Origin: an uncultured beta proteobacterium | Lineage (GTDB): Bacteria > Pseudomonadota > Gammaproteobacteria > Burkholderiales > Burkholderiaceae_C | Assembly: GCA_903928325.1 (NCBI GenBank) | Contig: CAIYQF010000293.1 | Location: 1-6,673, forward strand | Length of the DNA: 6,673 bases | Direction of reading: 5' to 3' | In this document: piece by piece, positions 1-4,067 of the stretch | Layout of the letters: every line of letters starts with the position of its first letter | Numbering within the stretch: position 1 is the first letter of the stretch | Program-made: the position numbers and the translations under genes | The notes under the pieces: model-generated | Databases searched by the model: none | Seen by the model: the letters and a program-made list of their open reading frames with translations, nothing else | What the model was told of the DNA's origin: nothing

Positions 1-1700
1 CAGCCATCACCCAGCACATGGGCCGGGTGTCAGCCTTTGCCATCTCAGCCACTTTTGGCGTGCGCAACCCGGCGCATGAGTTGCAGTTACGCGCCTGGGT
101 GCAAGATATGTGTGACGTGCCGGTCACCTGCGGCCACGAGCTGGCCTCCAGCCTGGGCGCACCCCGGCGGGCCCTGACCGCAGCGCTGAACGCGCGCATG
201 ATTTTTCATGTCAAGGCGCTGATCGAATCGGTGCAGCGCACCCTGGCCGCGCGCGCCATTGACGCGCCGCTGATGGTGGTGCAGGGCGACGGCTCGCTCA
301 TCAACGTGGCCAGCGCCTTGCGCCGCCCGGTCAACACCGTGCTTTCGGGTCCGGCGGCCAGCGTGCTGGGCGCCTGCGCCCTGAGCGGCTTGCAAAACGC
401 GGTGGTGGCCGACATGGGCGGCACCACCACCGATATTGCCGTGGTGCGCAACGGCCTGCCCGAACTCAGCTTTGACGGCGCCCTGGTGGGCCACTGGCGC
501 CCCATGGTGGAGGCGGTCAAGGTCTACGCCGTGGGCCTGGGCGGTGACAGCGAGGTGCGCCTGCACGGGGGCGACGGCCTGACCATAGGCCCGCGCCGGG
601 TAGTGCCGATCAGCCTGCTGGCGCACCAGCACCCGCACATTCTGGCGGCGCTAGAGCGCCAGCAACATGAGACGCCGCACGCCAGCCAGATGCGTTTTGC
701 CCAGCGCCTGCACGCTGACGCGGCGCTCTTGGCGCGACTAAACGACGACGAGTTGTACGCCTGGGAATGCCTGGCCACGGGCCCGGTGGATCTGGAGCGC
801 GCCAATATGGAAAACCGGGCGCTGGCCCGCGCCATTGCCCGGCTAGAACGCAAGGGCCTGGCCATTTACAGCGGATTCACCCCCAGCGACGCGGCCCACG
901 TGCTGGGCCTCTCCGCCCACTGGAGCACGGCGGGTGCCACTTTTGCCGCGCGCATCTGGGCGCGCCAGATGCGCCATTTGTACGGCCTGGGCACCTGGAA
1001 GCAGGGCGACGCCATCGGCCCGGCGCAAGACGTGGTGGCCAAGGTGGGGGACACGATTTGCCAAAAGCTGATCGAGGCCGGCCTGAACGACGCGGGGCAG
1101 ATGAACGAGTCGTCGGCGGGCAAAGTGGCCGCCTTGCTGACCACCATGGCGCTGGCCGGGGGCAAAGCGGCTCCGGCTCAGGCCGGGGCGCAGGTCAAAG
1201 CGGCGAATGGCGCAAGCACGGCTTTGGCCAGCGCCGCCCCCCAGACCCCGGTGTTTCAGCTACAGTTTTCACCCACCATGCCGTTGGTGGGTGTGGGCGC
1301 ACCGGCTGCTAGCTTCTACCCCGCCGTGGCGCGCAGCTTGGGCGTGGCCTTGGTATTGCCCCAGCACGCCGACGTGGCCAACGCCGTGGGCGCGGTGCTA
1401 GGCCAGGTGTCGCAGCGCGTGCACATCACGCTCACCCAGCCGGCGCGCGGCGTGTTCAAGGTGTTTACCGCCCAAGGGCCGGTGGATTTTGCGGATCTGG
1501 CATCTGCCCTGGCGCATGCGCAGGCAATTGCCGGGGCGCAGGCCAGCGAACGCGCTTTGGCGGCCGGTGCCGACGGCGTGGCCGTGGTGTTTAGCCAGCG
1601 CAACAACAGCGTCGACAACGACATCGACGGAAATGTGTTTTTTGAGGCGGTGGTCACTGCCACCGCCAGCGGGCAGCCCGCCCGCAAAGCGCTGCGCTAA
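1..1700 (+). CDS. Hydantoinase/oxoprolinase family protein (HyuA-like), 5'-truncated by window edge
   Basis: The reading frame is open from the window's first bases (first full codon at 3) through the TAA at 1698-1700. The ATG at 18 is probably internal, because the frame already reads AITQHMGRVS and the following NPAHE motif belongs to the end of the Hydant_A_N domain; perhaps 100-150 residues lie upstream. Numbering from that ATG, the Hydantoinase_A core shows a QGDGSLINVA stretch near 89-98, RPVNTVLSGPAASVLGA near 103-119, the nucleotide-binding-type DMGGTTTD near 132-139, GLGGDSEV near 173-180, FTPSDAAHVLGL near 287-298, and VGVGAPAASFYPAVA followed by LPQHADVANAVGAVLG near 424-460. Family members hydrolyse cyclic amides such as hydantoins or 5-oxoproline with ATP, often with a HyuB partner. 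No HyuB gene follows here, since the next gene is convergent, so the substrate cannot be named. GLGGDS in place of the more usual GxGGGS may mark a subgroup. The family call is secure; the function is not. Confidence 0.9.
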   Translation, partial: AITQHMGRVSAFAISATFGVRNPAHELQLRAWVQDMCDVPVTCGHELASSLGAPRRALTAALNARMIFHVKALIESVQRTLAARAIDAPLMVVQGDGSLINVASALRRPVNTVLSGPAASVLGACALSGLQNAVVADMGGTTTDIAVVRNGLPELSFDGALVGHWRPMVEAVKVYAVGLGGDSEVRLHGGDGLTIGPRRVVPISLLAHQHPHILAALERQQHETPHASQMRFAQRLHADAALLARLNDDELYAWECLATGPVDLERANMENRALARAIARLERKGLAIYSGFTPSDAAHVLGLSAHWSTAGATFAARIWARQMRHLYGLGTWKQGDAIGPAQDVVAKVGDTICQKLIEAGLNDAGQMNESSAGKVAALLTTMALAGGKAAPAQAGAQVKAANGASTALASAAPQTPVFQLQFSPTMPLVGVGAPAASFYPAVARSLGVALVLPQHADVANAVGAVLGQVSQRVHITLTQPARGVFKVFTAQGPVDFADLASALAHAQAIAGAQASERALAAGADGVAVVFSQRNNSVDNDIDGNVFFEAVVTATASGQPARKALR

Positions 1701-2275
1701 AAGAACAGAAAGAAGCCGTTGAGTGCCGATACGGCGCCCAGAACGCCCAAGGCGGTACCGGCAAAAAACAGCACCGGCAGGCTGCCCACAATGGACACAG
1801 ACAGCAGCACGATGGCGATTTGTAGCATGCCCGCGGCGTAGTCAAACCAGGGGTCCTGGCGCATGGCGTGGTCGCGCACCGCCTCGTGCTCTTTGGCGCG
1901 CACCATCAACTCCTTTTTGCCTTCGCCGTTTTCGGGCTCGGACTCATAGCGTTCTATGGTTTTTTTGTAGTCCTCCATTTTCTTTTGCACCGCTTCTTTG
2001 GCGGCCGCTGGCATGGCCGGTTCGCGCAACAGCTGCAACTCCAGGTCACTGGCGGCGACTTTGAGGGTGGTTTGGCGAATCGACTTGGCTTGGTAGAAGG
2101 CGTAGCTGTTGGCCGCCAGGATGTTTTCTTGGGTAATGTCCTTGCCCGCGTTCGACCCGCCCAGGTTGGCGATGGCCAAAATCATGGCAAAGATAGAAAT
2201 TGTCAGTGCCGCGCGGTTTTTCTTGGCGCCGCTCTCGACGTCTTCAATCAGTTCCGAGGCTTCATGTGCTTCCAT
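1697..2275 (-). CDS. DUF4337 family membrane protein
   Basis: This is a complete 192-residue protein. The ATG at 2275 is supported by a GGAG Shine-Dalgarno 7 bases upstream, and the TAG stop lies at 1697-1699. An acidic N-terminus (1-20, EAHEASELIEDVESG) precedes a hydrophobic helix at about 23-38. Next comes NSYAFYQAKSIRQ (57-69), the hallmark of DUF4337 proteins, then a charged, probably coiled-coil region (about 70-138) rich in Lys and Glu. Two hydrophobic segments (about 146-163 and 166-190) end in an aromatic tail, GFFLFF. The likely topology is an inner-membrane protein with a helical soluble domain between the first and second membrane segments. No biochemical role is established for this family. 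The gene lies 81 bases downstream of the RfaH-like gene on the same strand, so co-transcription with the export genes is possible but unproven. Its 3' end overlaps the convergent hydantoinase gene by 4 bases. Confidence 0.87.
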   Translation of the reverse strand: MEAHEASELIEDVESGAKKNRAALTISIFAMILAIANLGGSNAGKDITQENILAANSYAFYQAKSIRQTTLKVAASDLELQLLREPAMPAAAKEAVQKKMEDYKKTIERYESEPENGEGKKELMVRAKEHEAVRDHAMRQDPWFDYAAGMLQIAIVLLSVSIVGSLPVLFFAGTALGVLGAVSALNGFFLFF

Positions 2276-2282
2276 GGGGGTT

Positions 2283-2286
2283 CTCC
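2283..2286 (-). promoter_or_regulatory. Ribosome binding site of the DUF4337 gene
   Basis: On the - strand the sequence reads CTGGAGAACCCCCATG. The GGAG core is separated from the ATG by 7 bases, which is good spacing and fixes the start of the DUF4337 gene. It is the clearest Shine-Dalgarno in the window and lets this gene be translated independently of the upstream genes. Confidence 0.7.
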
Positions 2287-2353
2287 AGAGTGGGGGTGGC
2301 GTAGTGTAGTGGGGGCATTTTCACCCGGTACTGTTTCAGCTCCAGGGCCCCGC

Positions 2354-2363
2354 GGCCTAGGCC
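2354..2363. repeat. Perfect 10-base palindrome across the rfaH stop codon
   Basis: GGCCTAGGCC is perfectly self-complementary and contains the TAG stop of the RfaH-like gene. It adjoins a further GC-rich patch (GGGCCCCGCGG, 2345-2355), so the transcript end here may fold. No run of U follows on either strand, so it is not a standard intrinsic terminator. Function is unknown and chance is a real possibility in GC-rich DNA. Confidence 0.35.
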
Positions 2364-2857
2364 AGCACCTTGGTCAAGCTGGCCGGGGCAACCCAGAGTT
2401 TCGCTGCTTTGCTGAGAATTTCTAATAGCACCATGGCGCGCTGATCGCCATCGGTCATTTGGTAGACACCTTGCAGGCCAGCAAACGGCCCGTCTTTGAT
2501 GCGCACCACGTCACCCGGCTCAAAAAGCAGCTTGGCCGGGTTGGCGGCCCCTTCCTGCTGCTCGCGCAGCAGCGTGACCAGCAGGGTTTCAATTTTTGCG
2601 GGCTCGCTGCCAAAAGTAACCATGCGGGTGACGCCCTGGGTGGACCGTATCGGCCCCCAACCCTGGCCCACCAGGCCCGTGCCCAGGCGGATAAACAGGT
2701 AGCGGGAAAAAAGTGCCTCTTGGGCCAGATGGACGCGGCCCCGGCGCAACTTTTCCACCGCCAGCATGGGCAAAAAGCATTCGTAGCCTTGGCGCTGCAG
2801 ATTGTCCAGCGCGCGCTGCTCTTGGCGCGGCTTGGTGTGAATCAGGTACCAGTGCAG
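2357..2857 (-). CDS. rfaH: RfaH-type transcription antiterminator (NusG paralogue)
   Basis: This is a 166-residue NusG/RfaH family protein if translation starts at the CTG at 2857; E. coli RfaH has 162 residues. The NGN domain (about 1-95) starts HWYLIHTKPRQEQRAL and continues with QGYECFLPM (23-31), EKLRRGR (35-41), LFSRYLFIRL (49-58) and IRSTQGVTRMVTFG (70-83). The C-terminal KOW-type domain (about 112-166) contains FEPGDVVRIKDGPFAGLQGVY and DGDQRAMVLLEILSK, which aligns well with the end of E. coli RfaH. Such proteins bind the elongating RNA polymerase and promote read-through of long surface-polysaccharide operons, so it probably controls the genes around it. The start is uncertain. The frame is open up to an ATG at 2986, but those 43 extra residues overlap wzz by 112 bases and look like a shadow of it (rich in Arg and His). 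No ATG, GTG or TTG occurs between 2983 and 2857. The CTG lies 17 bases after the wzz stop and has a GGGGG tract 5 bases upstream. Confidence 0.86.
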   Translation of the reverse strand: MHWYLIHTKPRQEQRALDNLQRQGYECFLPMLAVEKLRRGRVHLAQEALFSRYLFIRLGTGLVGQGWGPIRSTQGVTRMVTFGSEPAKIETLLVTLLREQQEGAANPAKLLFEPGDVVRIKDGPFAGLQGVYQMTDGDQRAMVLLEILSKAAKLWVAPASLTKVLA

Positions 2858-2874
2858 GCGAACCCCCGCGCCGT

Positions 2875-4059
2875 TTAATGGCTGCGCCCGGTGGCGCGAC
2901 GCCAGCCGGTGCGCAGACGTGCCAACTTTTCTGCGGTTTCGGGCGTGCCTGCAGCGCCACGCAGGGCGTTGCGCACAAACACCCACAGCAGCAGCGCAAA
3001 GCCTGCTGCCACGGCGGTCAAGGCAGCAACCTGGCCCTTTTTGGGCTTGCTCTTGTGCTCGGGCGGGTCGGCGGCGTCCACCACCTGCACCACAGCGCCC
3101 TCGCGGCTCACATCGAGCTGGGCCATTTCAAACTGGCGCATATAAAGCTCAAGCAGAGCCTCTTGGTATTTGAAGTCGCGAAAGCGGTTGATGTAATCGC
3201 TTTGGCCGCCTTGTTTGGCCTCGTCCTTGTCTTCTTGGGCCAGTTGGCGGCGCATGGCCTGCAGCTCGGTATACGCCTGCTTGAACTCGGGCGCCGACTC
3301 GGCCAGGTAGCCGCGCATGCTGGCGAGCTTGACCTCTTGGGCGCTGACCTGGGCTTTGAGCCGCGCCACCGCCTCCAGGGCTGAGCCCGCGCTGAGTTTG
3401 AGCACGGCGCTGTCCACGCCACTGGTTTTAAGGGCTTGCTCGGCCACTGCCATGCGTTCTTTGGTTTCACTGACCAGTTTCTCGAAAAACACGCGGCGCA
3501 GTTGCGACTCGGTCAGCGCCACGCGGTTGAGCAAGCGGCGCAGCTCTTCGACGTAGGCGTTGCACATATTGGCGGCTACTACCGGGTCTTTGTCGTCAAA
3601 CTCGACGCTGATCAAACCGTCTTTGCCGCCCACCACCGCGCGCGTGTTGTTGGCCAATACCAGGCGGGTACTTTCACGGGTTTTCGATTGGTAGCGGTCG
3701 TGCAACTTAAATTGGGCGATCAAGGCGTCGGCCACCGAGTTGCTCTTAAGCAGGGCTAGGTACTGGTCCGCCGGATTTTTGATACCCGCAATGGCACCGC
3801 CGCCACCGCCCAAAATAGCCAGGTCCGACAGGGCCGATGCGGCCGTGCTTTGCTGCTGCTTGGGCGGAATAAACACCACCTTGGCGGTAAAGACCGGCGT
3901 CATCACAAAGGTGATGCCCAGCGCCACCAAGCCCGCGGCCAGCGGGCCCAGCACCAAAAGGCGCAGGTTGTCTACCACCACCTGCAACAGGTCGAGCAGG
4001 CTGATTTCGTCATCTTCGTCGGCGGCGCCGACGGCTTGGGGAGCGAGGTCTTGGGTCAT
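2875..4059 (-). CDS. Wzz-type polysaccharide co-polymerase / chain length determinant protein
   Basis: This is a complete 394-residue inner-membrane protein. A short acidic cytoplasmic N-terminus contains DEISLLDLL (17-25). Membrane helix 1 lies at about 33-53, followed by FTAKVVFIPP (57-66), a Gly-rich stretch (84-88) and a large periplasmic domain. That domain includes long helices (about 165-275) with GYLAESAPEFKQ (250-261), the region matching the NPEY-type motif of Wzz proteins. The second anchor (about 343-363) is preceded by a proline segment, VVDAADPPEHKSKPKKG (326-342), typical of co-polymerases. A basic tail of about 30 residues follows. There is no Walker A or tyrosine-rich kinase domain, so it is not a Wzc-type kinase fusion. 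Such proteins oligomerise to set polymer length and contact the OPX channel. The ATG at 4059 lies 8 bases after the OPX stop with no strong Shine-Dalgarno, suggesting translational coupling. A KpsE-like role in an ABC-transporter pathway is an alternative. Confidence 0.9.
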   Translation of the reverse strand: MTQDLAPQAVGAADEDDEISLLDLLQVVVDNLRLLVLGPLAAGLVALGITFVMTPVFTAKVVFIPPKQQQSTAASALSDLAILGGGGGAIAGIKNPADQYLALLKSNSVADALIAQFKLHDRYQSKTRESTRLVLANNTRAVVGGKDGLISVEFDDKDPVVAANMCNAYVEELRRLLNRVALTESQLRRVFFEKLVSETKERMAVAEQALKTSGVDSAVLKLSAGSALEAVARLKAQVSAQEVKLASMRGYLAESAPEFKQAYTELQAMRRQLAQEDKDEAKQGGQSDYINRFRDFKYQEALLELYMRQFEMAQLDVSREGAVVQVVDAADPPEHKSKPKKGQVAALTAVAAGFALLLWVFVRNALRGAAGTPETAEKLARLRTGWRRATGRSH

Positions 4060-4067
4060 GGGCCGGC

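Noticed and set aside
87..638. A 183-codon open frame on the - strand opposite the hydantoinase gene.
   Set aside because: It lies wholly inside the conserved Hydantoinase_A core, has a His- and Ala-rich composition and shows no family signature.
1..1700. A functional link between the hydantoinase gene and the polysaccharide genes.
   Set aside because: The genes are on opposite strands and converge, and the families share no known pathway; adjacency alone does not support a joint system.
1754..1765. GGCGGTACCGGC on the + strand, similar to the ops element GGCGGTAGCGTG.
   Set aside because: It matches only 9 of 12 positions, lies inside the DUF4337 coding region on the wrong strand for the export operon, and is not in a leader.
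2276..2356. A possible promoter for the DUF4337 gene (TACACT as a -10, CTGAAA as a -35 on the - strand).
   Set aside because: The hexamers are about 25 bases apart, far from the usual 17, and the -10 match is only four of six.
2341..2364. A possible intrinsic terminator after the RfaH-like gene, from the GC-rich palindromic patch.
   Set aside because: The self-complementary segments are short and mostly of GGCC type, and there is no T-run after them on either strand.
2459..2878. A 139-codon open frame on the + strand opposite the RfaH-like gene.
   Set aside because: The - strand frame encodes a clear NusG/RfaH protein, and this antisense frame has no motif of its own.
2858..2986. A 43-residue N-terminal extension of the RfaH-like protein from the ATG at 2986.
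   Set aside because: It overlaps wzz by 112 bases, is Arg/His-rich, and has no counterpart in NusG/RfaH proteins, which begin at the HWYL-equivalent strand. It is kept as an outer limit for the start only.
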